From: Talinum fruticosum
Taxonomy: Eukaryota; Streptophyta; Magnoliopsida; Caryophyllales; Talinaceae
Direction of reading: 5' to 3'
NCBI GenBank assembly: GCA_021018815.1
Contig: JAITYX010000009.1
Span: 8,806,501-8,870,500 of the forward strand
DNA: 64,000 bases
Part shown: positions 24,850 to 36,872 of the stretch, piece by piece
Layout: each line of letters starts with the position of its first letter
Numbering within the stretch: the first letter of the stretch is position 1
Notes under the pieces: generated by a model
Databases searched by the model: none
What the model saw: the letters and a program-made list of their open reading frames with translations, nothing else
Told to the model about the DNA's origin: nothing
Program-made: the position numbers and the translations under genes

Positions 24850-25213
24850 GACGAATAATTAGAGAATATTATATTGGATTTTCGACGAACAGCGTCGGAA
24901 CCGAGAAGGAATAGCGATGGATCTTTTCGAATCAGCCACGGAAAATAGCGACGAGGTGACCATCATAGCGACGAAACGTCAATCCGTTGCCATTTAGCGA
25001 CGGCTTGGCGACGGAAATGACGTTTTGTCGCTGAACAACACTAGCGACGGAAGTTGTTTCCGTCGCTGATCCGTTGCTAAATGGCGACGGATTTGGCCAT
25101 TTCTGTCGTTATATTTTAGCGACCCGCTATTCCGTCGCTAAAACAGAATTCCGTCACTATTTGCCAATATTCCGTCCCTAAATCCGTCGCTATTCGGCAG
25201 TTTTGTAGTAGTG
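24850..25213. repeat. Right subterminal repeat array of CACTA I
   Basis: Repeated GCGACGGA-type words in both orientations run up to the terminal GTAGTAGTG. The stretch 24565-24849 before it is AT-rich untranslated sequence that includes 'ggatttgtatatccaac' words also seen near 13250-13330 in CACTA II. Confidence 0.83.
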
Positions 25214-25382
25214 TCAAGGTAGATGCTTTCTTATGAAAAATGAGAAGCTTCGCAAAATTTGGCTTCAAAACTTCATGAAGAAGAACAACACAACCTCGAT
25301 AGTATTGTATTTTTCCTTTCGGACATTTTTAGTTTGTTATATTTATGTCTTAAGGTTTCACTATTATTGGGTATGGATATGA
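25214..25382 (+). pseudogene. Myb/SANT-like gene, 3' part of the split exon
   Basis: After the duplicated TCA the exon continues in the same frame as 6802-7235, reading GRCFLMKNEKLRKIWLQNF and then MKKNNTT. This is a typical C-terminal segment of plant Myb/SANT-like proteins. The open frame then runs through hydrophobic, probably untranslated sequence to a TGA near 25380, so the original stop was probably lost by a shift just after the Lys-Lys motif. The next 350 bases are AT-rich and could be 3' UTR. Confidence 0.75.
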
Positions 25383-26825
25383 CTTATGAGGAAGTTGTTA
25401 GATTATGTTAACCAATTAGCGTTAGCCTTTTGAATGCTTGTTCGGTTAAATTGAGGTTCTTGAATTGTTAGTGGGACCGCATGGATTTATGCTTATGCTT
25501 GTGTTTTACGTATGGTATAAGAGAGAAGATGATTTTATTTTTAGTTCAGTTGGAATGTTTAACTATCTTCAACTTGTATTATTCTTTTGGGTTTATATAG
25601 CCAATGACTTAATCGAAAAAATATACATGTTTATGGAGAACTTACATCGATTGCATTGTCTTTTTGTTATATTTTTAGAGAACTTACATCAATTAATTTG
25701 TTAACTTTACCACATTTTTTAATTTTGTTTTAGGGTTTAGGGTTAGGGTATGGGGTTTAGGGTTTAGGATTAGGGTATGGGGTTTGGGGTTTAGGGTTTA
25801 GGGTTAGGGTATCGAATTTAGGTTTTAAGGTTAGAGTTTATTTTTCTTGAAAAATAAATTATTTTCCTTCCTACAAAAGAAAGAAAAATGTACCAAACAA
25901 AGGAAAATGTGGGTTTCCCATGGAAATTAATTTCTTGGAAAAATATTTTCCCCCAACCAAACACACCCTAAGTCTTGAAAAGGAATCCAATATCAAAATT
26001 AGACTAAATTTTGAAACTAAAAACTGAAAATTCAGAACTAGAAACTAAAATTTTGAGGACTCAAAAATAAAATTGAAGAAACTAAAACTAAAATTTTAAG
26101 AACAAAAAGCTATAAATTTAAACCTAAACTGGCTGCTTTTGGATCGCCACCCTCATGCTCGCCGTCCGCCCCACCTTTTGCTCTCGCCGTCTGGTTCTTT
26201 TTAAAGTTCTCGTTGTCCTCTTGAGGTTTTGCGCTAGGTCCCAATTTGAGCAGAAATCCTTTGATTGTGGGTAGAGTTGGAGTGGGGTTTGGACTTTGAT
26301 TGGTGAAGCACCGAAGAGGAGAGAGATTGATGAAGAGAGTTTGAGAGAGATGGAGTTCTTTCGTGCGAGCAAACAGGTAATTGAGAAGAGAAAAGAGAGA
26401 AGAGTTTAAGATGGAGATGGGTTAGAGTTCTAGTGTGGCTAGGGTTTCAGTTTGGTGAAGGAGACCGAAGATGAGAAAAGTTCTTCATGGGTTTACGATA
26501 GAGGAGAGACCGAACAGGGGAAGATGGAACAAAGAGTAGCGGCATGAAGGATAGGGGTAGTTAGGGTTTCAGGTGTGAGGGAAATCGAAGAGGAAAGCGA
26601 GGGAAATGGGGTTGGGCTATACGTGCAATAGCGAGGGCAAGAGGGGAAAGGGAGATGAAATTAAGAAGAGAGAGAAATGGGCTGGTGGAAGAAAGAAACG
26701 GAAAGAGCCAAATTTGGTGGAAAGAAATGAATTGTAATCTAATTCTTCAATTTTCATCTTGTAGACATCTAAAATGTGTCGTCACTTATCTCTTTTAATT
26801 TTTTATTTTATAACGTTGGCCTATT
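25383..26825. other. Spacer without a supported gene
   Basis: It starts as AT-rich possible 3' UTR (to about 25730), then the telomere-like tract, then a foldback-rich patch (about 25840-25975) containing words such as 'ggaaaatattttcc'. An A-rich stretch (25980-26120) and a purine-rich GA block (26280-26720) follow. Small frames, for example at 25465-25704 and 26124-26372, show no domain and low-complexity composition. Confidence 0.6.
25733..25835 (+). repeat. Interstitial telomere-like TTTAGGG tract
   Basis: About 90 bases of degenerate TTTAGGG units with GGTTAGGG and GGTATGGGG variants. The plant telomere repeat is TTTAGGG. The tract is short and impure. Confidence 0.8.
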
Positions 26826-27162
26826 GATGAGATCCGGAGTCCTTTTTGTGGACTTGGATCATGGTCGGTGTCCGATTGGTGCGACGGAAGCCGATAAACT
26901 ACAAAGAACCCCTAGCACCAAATAAATAACCTTTTGCCTTGGGTCGGTCCAAAAATCCCTTTTCTTTCGGACAGTCCAAGTGCGGGCGAAGCCTCTAGAG
27001 TCCATGGAAGTCCAATGCTGCATACGAGAAACGCCAGGCTCAAAATTTTGCGTTTTATTTTTTGTCCAACTAGACACGGAGTTGAAGACCTCAAGACGAC
27101 GTTAAGCATTGCATTTCATGATCAACAAACATCAAAGTGTTGCGTTTTGCTTCAAGACAGGT

Positions 27163-29319
27163 TGTTAGCTTGTCGTACAGCAACAAATTAAACTACCACT
27201 TAGGCTTCTAATAAACAATATAGCATACGGAAGTAGGGATCGAATCCATGAGGAAAGATATAATAATATGCAAGCTTAAATCTAATTAAATTTACTACTC
27301 TTTAAAACAAAATAGAAAATATAAATTAAAATCAATAACTAAAAATCATAGAAAATTATCTAACAAATAAATAAATAATTTATACATAATAAAAAAATAC
27401 TATAATGACCCAGAAATAATTTTATGTATTTTTTAGAATAATTAAACAAAAAACTAAATCAGAAAATAAACAAATTCTAAAACAGAAAATTAAATAAGTA
27501 AAATTCTGCACTAAATTAATTACGAAAATAAATATTAAAATTACCTAGAATATTAAAACTAATTTTCTAGACCTAGCCAGACCCTAAAAATATAAAAATA
27601 AAATTTAAAACCGAATTTACGAAATTAATTAACTAAAAACCTACGAGTAATTAAATTCAAGAATTAAATATGAAAAATTCTAAAATTAATTCCAAAAATT
27701 CTAAAATACAATCACATCAAACTAGATCTCTATCTAAACCCCTAAAAGAAGATAAAACACAAAAAATAATAAAAGAGACTGTTTTTAAACTAATTTCTAA
27801 CAAACTGACTAAAAAATAATAAAAGCCGACAGAAAATTAATCTGAAAATTAAAATATATAAAGACTCAAAATAAAATTAAAATAAAATTACTAAAACTAA
27901 CCTAAAATACTAATCTTTAAGGGGTGATAATGAAATTGATAATAAAAGACTATAAATTTATTAATAAAAATTGACAAACTAAAGAAAATAACTAAAAAGC
28001 AAGCAAATAATTATCAAAGAAACCAAATTTATAAAAACACTTAGTATAATCTATATCCACCTTGTAAATTATTATTTATCATTAACACACAAATTGATTT
28101 ATCCATGACCTAAACTGTAGAAGACAACCACTAGCGGATCTTCCCGTTTTTCCTTAGTTATTAGTTTACTTAAGCCTTGCCCTAATATAAACCCTACTAA
28201 TATTGATAACCCTAGCACTAGCACTAGAATTTAATCAAATTAGAGCATTAAGTATTAGAAAAACATCATCTAGCACCTAATAACCAATCTACTAGCAAAT
28301 TGATTTAAGCGGGATTTATGAGAATTTCCTAATGAAAAGAGATGGGTATGAGCCATCCATAATTAACTAGGGTGTTTAAAAGATCAAGCGATTACATACT
28401 TAAATTGTTTAAACTATCATATGAATTTATATAAAACTAATTAGTGTGCACTCTAATTAATTAGACATAAAATCATAAACAATAAAATCAAATTATCATA
28501 GAATCATGGATCGAATCAATAAGACAATAAAGATCGAAACTTTGTTTCAAAATAAATAATTTAACATGGTTTCAAGTAGATTATACTAAGTATAAAAAAA
28601 CTACTCAAACATAATGTAATTTGGGACACATAAACTAAATAAAAATATTATCTTCAATATTAAACTAACAATAAAAATAGAGTCTTTAAAATAAAAATTA
28701 CAATACTAATAATAATGCCATAATAATCCTTGCCATGGTGATGATCAACAAGATGATGATAGAGAGTTGATGATGATGATTATGGATTGTGATGAGGATT
28801 GTGATGAATGTAGGTAAGAGATGTAAGCAAGAGGTGGCTAGGAGAGATGGTAGGTGTGATTGATGATTAGCTTGAGGTGGTGGGGAGCGAGAGATGTTGA
28901 TGGGCTGCAGATGGAGAGGTGGGCAGCAAGGGCTGTGTGGGATATGGGCAGCGAAGAGTGGACTGCAGGAGCAACGAAGAAAGTGATGATAAGGGTAAGT
29001 GATATATATATGGTGAAGGAGCTTAGGGTTATTCCTCTTTCTTCTCTTGCAAGTTTCCTTTTCTCTTCAAATTAGGATTTCATAAAATATAATATCATAA
29101 AATAAATATTTTATGACATATTATATTTATGGAGCGACTTCATATCTTTTCTTGAATGTTTGTCCGTAGTTAAAAACCCCCTTTTAATGTCTTTTCTTTT
29201 CTTCCCCACTTTATTCGATAATTACGTATAAATAGACAAAATAGGATAAATTAGATAAAATAAACTATATGATATAAACTAAATAACTACTAAAAATACG
29301 TATAAAATAAAACTTAACA
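27163..29319 (-). repeat. 3' LTR of the Athila-like element
   Basis: It reads as the reverse complement of TGTTAAG...GTACGACAAGCTAACA and pairs with 39058-41211 with only scattered differences by eye. It is AT-rich, with a GA/TG-rich patch near 28740-29000 whose small frames are not supported as genes. Confidence 0.88.
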
Positions 29320-29335
29320 AATCCCCCACACTTAG
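29320..29335 (-). promoter_or_regulatory. Polypurine tract of the Athila-like element
   Basis: Minus-strand AGTGTGGGGGATT lies directly before the 3' LTR and fits a plus-strand priming site. Confidence 0.7.
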
Positions 29336-30232
29336 ACTTTGGACGTCCTCGTGCAAAGAAATCTAAGACTCGATCTAATATTACGCTTTCTTATAAAGAT
29401 ATACATAAAACATAAACTATATACTAAGTTTGCCTTGCTTTGAAAAATAGTTTGAGAATTTGTCTTTCCCAAGCAAGTGAAAAACTAAATATTTCATTGT
29501 CATCAGAGAGTTTATTCATCGGCCTTACAATATCTCTTTCATTTAAGCAACGATCAAAAATTTATCCATCTTTTTCAAACATGTACATTCCGGTCAAGAG
29601 GTCTAAAATGTTTTAGAATGGGAAAAATTAAGGTGCGAGTATGGTTATAGAGACACCGAATCAGCGAGATAACTCACTAAAAATCTATAATAATCTTGTT
29701 TTGCAAAATTTTTCTCTTTTTTTAAAATTTTTTATTCTTTTTATTTTTTAATGTATATATAACTCTATTCAAGCACATATTCGAGGCCCATATAGGTTCT
29801 TAGAAATATAACATTCCCTGTCTCCCACTCACCCAAACAGAGGTGCTTGGAGTTAACACTCTATTTTTTTCCTTTTCTTTTCGTTAGTATGGTTCGAGCT
29901 ATTGATCGGCTCAAAAGGGGCTTGACTCTCCCAGCATGGGTTAATCCATTCATATGGCTGAACTTGAGACCTAAACTTAAGGTGAAATGGTGCCGAGCCA
30001 CCAACTCCGACCCATGTTGGTAGACTAACATTTTGTTTTTTCTTTTCCTTTTTTTTTTAATTTTTTGTTTTTTGTTTTTTGTTTTGTTTTTTTAAAGGAA
30101 AAACAAGAAAAATCAAAATTTCAATGAACCAATCTGCTAAGTTCGAGTAGTCTAGGTGAGCGGTTTAAGTCAATTTATTGCCTCTATCACGATTATATAA
30201 CATGATCAAGCCGACGGAAAAATTATGATTAT
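29336..30232 (-). other. Non-coding internal 3' region of the Athila-like element
   Basis: AT-rich sequence with a long T-rich, TTTTTG-type low-complexity tract (about 30020-30100). No domain was seen. It adjoins the copia insertion at 30233. Confidence 0.6.
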
Positions 30233-31773
30233 TGAAGACTCGGACTTTATACTTACACTTTTCACGAGTTTCATCGAGGAATCAGGTATAAGACTTCATC
30301 TCTTATAGGGTTTTGATTTCAAGTCATTCCATGTGCCTTAGAAACTTTTCTAAGTGATATAACATTTTCTCCGAGTGTTACGAAACTATTATATATGTTT
30401 ACGCTTGACTCGACTAACTCGGAAAGCATACTTCTACATGCCACTTCACACTCGGTTACGAGTCACTCAACACTCGGATATATGAATTACATTGTTAATT
30501 CATTCTTCTAAGTCGACATATTTTGTTTGAACTTGTTTAGTCTAGATCAAGTTTGTTTACTCGGATATTCTTTATCTAACTTGATTCTCTTTTAGATCGA
30601 CCGAGATGGAATTTGAGTCTCATGGATATTCGACTCGGAAAATTCCATTCCTTTTACGACTTAGATAATTAGTCACTTAATTATCTTAATTACATTATTA
30701 TATGTGTCTAATCTTGGACCAAAGTATTTTATACTTTGAGAACCAAATTGATTTACTTTTGTAGGTTATTCAAACGAGGTTATCCTATTTTTGAATTGTA
30801 AAAGTAGCCTAGAGCTTCAAAACGTCAAATCACCAGCGAGACAAGGCTTTTTCCACCTCGACCTAGCCCTAGACATCTGTGTTAGGGTTGCTTGTTTCCA
30901 AAACTGGAAAAGCTGCAACACTAAGCTCTACGGTGGTTTCCACCTTACTTTTAAAGACACCACCGGTGGTTTCGGGACTTCCAAAGGAGTCAAGAGCCGT
31001 TGCCCAACGTTCATATCTCAACGGATATTTTCTAAGTGACTCGGAAAGTCCATTACAACGGTCACAAGGGCTTCCAGTCGGAAGATGGACATAACGGCTA
31101 AGCTACTTGGTCATCTATAAATAGAAGCTAACTTCCAAGACTTGAAGATTGCTTGAACCAATTGTTAATACACATACTTGAGCAAAAGTCATTGTATCTA
31201 TTCTCAATCTTCTACTTACAACTCCAATTTTGTATTTATTATTTCTCCGAGTTGTAAGGTCTTGTACTCGATTACAAACACTCTCTTTCTTACTCTCTAA
31301 GTAAGGTCCCTTGGTCGAGTCGTAAGGGTTAACTCGGCTCGGTTGTCCCTAACTTTAAAGGTGATCTCGGTTAGGAAGTACTAGATCGGATAAGGTAATT
31401 TCGAGCGTAGGAAAAACTTGTAAGGAGTTGTCTAAGGGAGCAACTCGGGTTGAGTCGATCTACTGAATTTTGTGGACTCAAAATAGTTGACTTTGTGCTT
31501 GGATTAGCACGGTCCGTGGTTTTCTACGCCCAGGAGGGTTTCCACGTACTTTTTGAGTTATTACTTTTCGAGTGCATTTTAGGCGAGATTGTTTCAATGT
31601 TACGCTTAATCTGTTTCTTCACTCTTCACTTGAATTACGAGTTAGCATTTTTACGAGCTCATCCTTGACTCTCGCTCACCTCAGATTCATATCTATTTTA
31701 AATTCAAGCAAATTTCATCATCACCCTATTCACCCCCTCTAGGGTGACTTAGCCTCTCCCGAGCAAACCTTCA
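30233..31773 (+). repeat. 5' LTR of copia element C
   Basis: Starts TGAAGACTCGG and ends GAGCAAACCTTCA, 1,541 bp. It matches, by eye, the LTRs at 61140-62666 and (reverse) 48009-49579. It holds a TATA box at 31115-31124. Confidence 0.87.
31115..31124 (+). promoter_or_regulatory. TATA box in the LTR of copia C
   Basis: CTATAAATAG, conserved in the same place in all three full LTRs of the family (62008-62017 and, on the minus strand, 48667-48676). Confidence 0.7.
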
Positions 31774-31775
31774 AT

Positions 31776-31787
31776 TGGTATCGAGCA
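31776..31787 (+). promoter_or_regulatory. Primer-binding site of copia C (tRNA-iMet type, altered)
   Basis: TGGTATCGAGC follows the LTR end by two bases. The usual copia site is TGGTATCAGAGC; here CAGAG is CGAG. See the finding on CTG/CAG changes. Confidence 0.75.
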
Positions 31788-31831
31788 TAGCCTTTCGAAA
31801 GGATCTAACCATCCAAATGTTTAAAGATCAA

Positions 31832-33700
31832 ATGGCTCGGAACAACAGAGAGTTTGATGAAGGAAGATCTTCTAGCGAGACCACCAAAGTTCAAAGGATC
31901 TAACTTCGTACACTTGGAAGAAGCTCATGGAATGTTTCTGTCTGGATCACGATGAGGATGTCCGGAACATTATACAAGTAGGGAACTACATTCCCATGAA
32001 GACGGAAGAAACAAGACTAGTAACCAAGACAAAGGCCGAGTTCATTGCTGATATAGCGGAGAAGTTCGGAAAGAACTTCAAGGCAATGAACATTCGATAT
32101 GCGCTATCGGCTCGGAAGAATACAACCGAGTGTCTGCTCGTGATACAACCAAAGAAGTTTGGGACACGGCTGGTCAACACCTATGAAGGCACAAGCCGGG
32201 TAAGACAAGCGAAGATAAGCCAATATCTTCATAAGTATGTGCTTTGTTCAAGATGGAGCCGGAAGAAAACATCACTCGAGATATTCATTCACTTTACTGA
32301 GATTACCAACAATCTTAAATCTCACGGGTAAAAAGATTTCCCACGAGGAAATGTGCGAGAAAGATACTCGAAGCCTACCCAAGAAAAGTTGGGGTCCCAA
32401 AGTGACAGCTATCAAAGAGGCTCGGAATTTGTCTCTATTAAAGCCGGACGAACTCATTAGGAAGCTTCTAACCCATGAGATCCACCTGGAAGAGGAGGAT
32501 GCGGAGGTCGGCACCAAAAAGAATGTTGCTGCTGAAAGCCTCGGAAACCAGAGAAGCGGATCTAAGTTCTTCGACTCGGAAGAGGATCCCATGGCACTTA
32601 TCGCTAGAGGCTTCAAGAGAATGATGAAGCACAAGAGATGGGATAAGAAGCCAAGAGAAGAGTTCTATATGAAAGACAAGAAGGATAGAAAAGGTAAATA
32701 CTCTTCCCTTCAAAGTTATATTTGACTAAGAATTCTTCTTGTTTTGAATGTGGCGATAAGGAACACATAGTCAAGGACTATCCCAAGAAAAAAAAAGGGG
32801 CAGAAGAAAGAAAAAGGCTATGATGGCCACATGGAGTGACGAGGACTCATCGAGAAGATGACGATGACTCGAGATGACTCAAAGTGTCCGATGGCACTTT
32901 CCGACTCGAAGTGGAAACAGGACTCGAGACACGAGATCAATCGAGACAATGAGGAAGCAAATCCTCAAGAGGTAATTGAATACTTTCTTAAATTTTCCAA
33001 AGTTGATTTAACCAAATATATTTTCACTTTGGAGGAGAAGTCCAATTTTGATTCTTCTCATTTTAAAGAACAACTTAAGTCAATTTCTTCGAGAGCATTT
33101 CTTTAAAAAATGAGTTGGAAAAGCTGAGACTTACACTCGAGAGAACTCAAGACTAGTGCTCAATCCAATTAGGCTGAGTCCGAGATACTCGGAACAGAAA
33201 ATAAGCAACTAAAGCAAAAGCTCAATGAGTCTCAAGATCTTGTTTTAAAGTTTACTCAAAGTCGGAAAAACCTTGATATACTCTTGGGATCTCAATGTGT
33301 CTCCTTCAGAAAAGAAGGTCTTGGTTTTAACAAAGAGGAGGAATCAAATTCCTACTAAGAGCTTTTCAAAAAGATTCCGAAGCTGTGAAGTTCGGGAAGG
33401 CTGAAGCACGGTCCCATTTATAAAAATGAAAGGATGAGCGAGGCTAGACCAGACTTACAGGACAAAATCATCTCCACCAGGTTTATAAGAGAAAAGCTTT
33501 ACAAAAGAAAGAGACACGAGACTCAATTCTCTAAATGGAAGACTCGAGAATCGGACCAAACCCAAAGTCATTCAAATGCGGGTTTCGAAAAACCTTCTTC
33601 CTCGAAAAGGACCACGGTAAAGAATGTTACTAGGTTCGTTGGAGGAAGTGAGAAGGGTTAGTTTATCTCTGTTTTGCGGGTCACTCGGAAAAGATCAAAA
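31832..33700 (+). pseudogene. gag pseudogene of copia C
   Basis: The ATG at 31832 gives MARNNREF, then the frame shifts into RPPKFKGSN of the copia gag (UBN2-type) domain. Later pieces include VNTYEGTSRVRQAKISQ, FTEITNNLKS, KKSWGPKVTAIKEARNLSLL and KPDELIRKLLTHEIHLEEED (32400-32500). The zinc knuckle at 32745-32790 is CFECGDKEHIVKDY, with the final Cys changed to Tyr. A Lys-rich linker and a probable coiled coil follow (about 32940-33300). At least six shifts or stops interrupt it. Many shifts sit beside CTCGG-type words. It would form the virus-like particle core. Confidence 0.78.
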
Positions 33701-36700
33701 GGGCATTGGAACCTTAATAGTGGATGCTCATGCCACATGTCGGGAGATTTAGGACTCTTTTACGAGTTAGAAGAGTACAAAGGAGGAAAAGTCACATTTG
33801 GAGATGACAGCAAAAGCAAGATAATTGGGATAGGTAAGATTGAAAAAGGAAGCAATCCGGTCAGCCTAGTATACCTCGTCAAAAGGTTAAAGTACAACCT
33901 GCTTAGCATCTCTCAATTGTGTGATAAAGGTCAAGAGGTAAGATTCACGCAAACCAAGCTGTTACATTTACGATGACACTACCCAGGAGATCAAGCTCTC
34001 GGGTAAGAGATCGGGTAACACTTACATTATTCCTCTTTCGACCCGAGTCGGAATTTATCTTGTTTAAAAGCATCACTTCTTGATGACTTATGGACATGGC
34101 ATCGTAGATTAGGTCATGTTAGCATGCATACTATTAAGAAACTGGCATCTCATGGTTTAGTCGGAGGATTGCCTAATTGTGCTTTTAACAAAAGATAAAA
34201 TTTGTGAAGCATGCAGAAAAGGAAACAAGTCGGATCATCTTTCAAATCTCTAAAGACAGTTTCCACATCCAAGGTTCTTGAAATGCTACATATGGACTTA
34301 TGTGGTGAAATCCCTGTTAAGAGTCTTGGAGGTAAATCATATGTACTTGGTTATTGTTGATGATTACTCACGATTTATCCGGGTGTGTTTTCTTAAGCAC
34401 AAAAATGAAGCATTCAAATAGTTCAGCAAGCTCTACGAAAAATCGAAGTTGAGTCTCGGACTCGAGATCTAGAGAATTCGAGCCGACCATGGAAGGAAGT
34501 TCGACTACTCGGAATTTGCGAGTTTTATGACAAGAATGGTATTTCCTAGAACTTCTCAGCACCAAGAACTCCTCAACAAAATGGAGTAGTGGAGAGAAAG
34601 AACAGAACTCTTGAAGAAATAGCTAGGAAAATGATGATTGAACATAATCTACCCTACTATTTACAGGCTAAGACGAGTAAACACCGCAAACTACACCTTG
34701 ACTAGATGCGTCATCGGACCTATCTTGAAGAAAACACCATACGAGCTCTGCAAAGGGAAGAAACCCAATATCTCATACTTCAAACCCTTTGGATGTTTTG
34801 TTCACAACAATGGTAAGGATCACTCGACCAAGTTTGATGCTCGGTCGAGATGAAGGTATTTTTACGGGTTATTCTTCTTATAGCAAAGCTTATCGCGTTT
34901 TCAATAAAAGAACTAATAAAGTGGAAGAAAGCATCCACGTTGTGTTTGATGAGATTGAATAGGAAAAGCCAAGTGAATCATCATTCTCGGACCTAAAGCT
35001 CAGCGAAATGATGATTGTGATGAAAATGAGCCTATCGGGAATCAAACCCAACCAGCTTAGAATGAAGACACTCGAGAATGAAGTGACTCGAGAATGAGAC
35101 AACTTAAGAACCCGCTCAAAACGATGAAGGACAAGCTGTTGAACAAGTTCACTCGGAACAGATCTCTAAAGATCAACCAATTCAGCCTACGGATCCGGTG
35201 AATCGGAGAACAGGTAGAGCATTTAAGTATGCTTCTAGTCATCCACTAGAAAACATATTATGTGATATCAACAGTGAGGTAAGAACTTGTTCCTCTTCGG
35301 AATTTACATGCATTCACTGCATTCATTTCATTAACTAAACCTAAAAATGCACTAGAGGCCCTAAATGAACCTAAATGCGTAGAGGCCATGCAAGAGGAAC
35401 TCAATCAATTCAAAAGAAACCAAGTCCGGACTCGACCAAACGACCTTCGACCACCCAATCGTAGGAACCAAATGGGTTTTCAAGAACAAACTGGATGAAG
35501 GTGGGTTGGTAGTCAGAAACAAGGCTAGACTTGTGGCTCAAGGATACAATCGGGAAGAAGGGATTGATTGTGGGGAAACCTTCGCACTTGTTGCCGGAAT
35601 TGAACCATTAGAATCCTGTTAGCATTTGCATCTAGCATGAATATCAAGTTATATCAAATGGATGTTAAGTACACTTTTCTTAATGGTTTTATCGAAGAGG
35701 AAGTCTATGTTGAGCAGCCCCTTGGATTTGAAAAGTCAGAATTTCCAAATCAAGTTTTCAAACTTCGAAAAGCTATTTATGGTCTTAAACAAGCTCCCAC
35801 GACTTGGTATGAAAGAGCGAGCAATTTCTTGGTTCAAAATGATTTTAGAAGAGGTCAGATTGACAAGACTCTCTTTATAAAAACCAAGGGGAAAGACTTC
35901 CTTATCGCTCGAGATATATGTTGATGACATAATTTTTGGAGCTACTAATGAAATTTTGTGTCGAGATTTTTCGAGTTAATGAGATAGGAATTTCAAATGA
36001 GTATGATGGGAGAACTCAATTTCTTCCTTGGTCTACAAATCAAGCAAGGCAAAGATGGCATCTATGTCCATCAATCAAAGTACACCAAGGATCTGCTGAA
36101 AAAGGATAAACTTCAAGATGCAAAGCATGCGAGCAACACCTATGAGTAGTAGCATAAAAGCTGGACTCGGACGAAAAGGTAAAGCAATAGATCGAAGCTC
36201 TATTGAGGTATGATTGGATCTTTGCTATATCTTACTTCCAGTAGGCCGGATATAATGTTTAGTGTCTGTTTATGCGTAAGATTCCAAGCTAATCCAAAAG
36301 AATCACATCTCACTACGGTGAAGAGAATATTCGAGATATCTTGCGGGGACTCAAAATTTAGGTCTATGGTACTCCGGAGACTCGGAACCGACTCTCACTT
36401 GGATACGCGAGATGCTGATTACACTTTGGATACAAAGTTGATAGAAAGAGCACCTTAGGAGATTGCCAATTTCGGGTCAATCCTTAATATCTTGGCACTC
36501 AAAGAAGCAAAACTCGGTAGCTCTATCAACTGCCAAGGCTGAGTATATTGCGGTTGGAGCATGTTGTGCTCGGATTTTGTGGATAAAGCAACACTTAAGA
36601 GATCTTGGACTTTCTTTCAAATCGGTTCCAATTAAGTGTGATAATCGAGTGCAATCAACATCACCAAAAATCCAGTTCAGCACTCAAAGACGAAACACAT

Positions 36701-36808
36701 TGAGGTCAAGTATCATTTCTTAAGAGACCATTATGAGAAAGGTGATATTGAACTCGAATTCATTCCTACCAATTTTCAATTAGCTGATATCTTTACTAAA
36801 CCACTTGT
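33701..36808 (+). pseudogene. pol pseudogene of copia C (protease, integrase, reverse transcriptase, RNase H)
   Basis: The protease signature is degenerate: NLNSGCSCHMSGD at 33708-33745, with Asn for the catalytic Asp. The pre-integrase HRRLGH (about 34100) is followed by a CEACRKGN zinc-site half. The integrase core carries IVDDYSRF (34350-34380) and TPQQNGVVERKNRTLEE (34565-34620). Reverse transcriptase includes MDVKYTFLNGFIEEEVYVEQ (35657-35715) and FKLRKAIYGLKQAPTTWYER. A frameshift at about 35905 then separates it from YVDDIIFGA. RNase H has GSLLYLTSSRPDIMFSV (36213-36265) and SWHSKKQNSVALSTAKAEYI (36490-36550), and ends LADIFTKPL at 36808. Stops and shifts throughout make all four domains non-functional. 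Confidence 0.83.
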
Positions 36809-36872
36809 AAATTTCATCACCACCCTATTCACCCCCTCTAGGGTGACTTAGCCTCTCCCGAGCAAACCTTTA
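36809..36872 (+). repeat. 3' LTR remnant (64 bp) of copia C
   Basis: It matches the last part of the 5' LTR (31710-31773) with two or three changes, ending AAACCTTTA. The 5' part of the LTR and everything after RNase H are missing. Confidence 0.82.

Larger units (their letters stand above)
7236..25213 (+). mobile_element. CACTA element I, about 18 kb with nested insertions
   Basis: The left terminus is CACTACTACAAAAC and the right terminus ends CAGTTTTGTAGTAGTG. The 3-bp duplication TCA lies at 7233-7235 and 25214-25216. Removing the element and one TCA rejoins the Myb/SANT exon in frame. The element holds subterminal TAGCGACGG arrays at both ends, a GC-rich first exon, a TNP2-like gene and a Transposase_24-like gene, both on the plus strand. 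That is the two-gene layout of plant En/Spm-type elements. It was enlarged by a 2.9-kb solo LTR (7544-10443) and by a 7.1-kb CACTA of the same family (12815-19922). Without these it would be about 8 kb. All coding parts carry frameshifts, so it is unlikely to be autonomous today. Confidence 0.93.
30233..36872 (+). mobile_element. Copia element C (SIRE-like), 3' truncated
   Basis: A full 5' LTR (30233-31773), a tRNA-iMet-type primer site, gag, protease, integrase, reverse transcriptase and RNase H remnants follow in Ty1/copia order on the plus strand. The 3' LTR is reduced to its last 64 bases (36809-36872), joined straight to the end of RNase H. The flanks ATTAT (30228-30232) and ATTGT (36873-36877) form a 5-bp duplication with one mismatch. 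It sits in the Athila-like element's internal region. Gag sequence and the shared family with element A suggest the SIRE/Maximus lineage. Confidence 0.87.

Noticed and set aside
25465..25704. Hydrophobic 79-residue frame with possible membrane segments
   Set aside because: AT-rich spacer or 3' UTR; hydrophobicity follows from T-rich codons, and there is no homologous motif.
28860..29075. Frame of 71 residues in an LTR, with a near copy at 40750-40977
   Set aside because: The two copies are the paired LTRs of one element, so conservation reflects LTR duplication, not selection on a protein.
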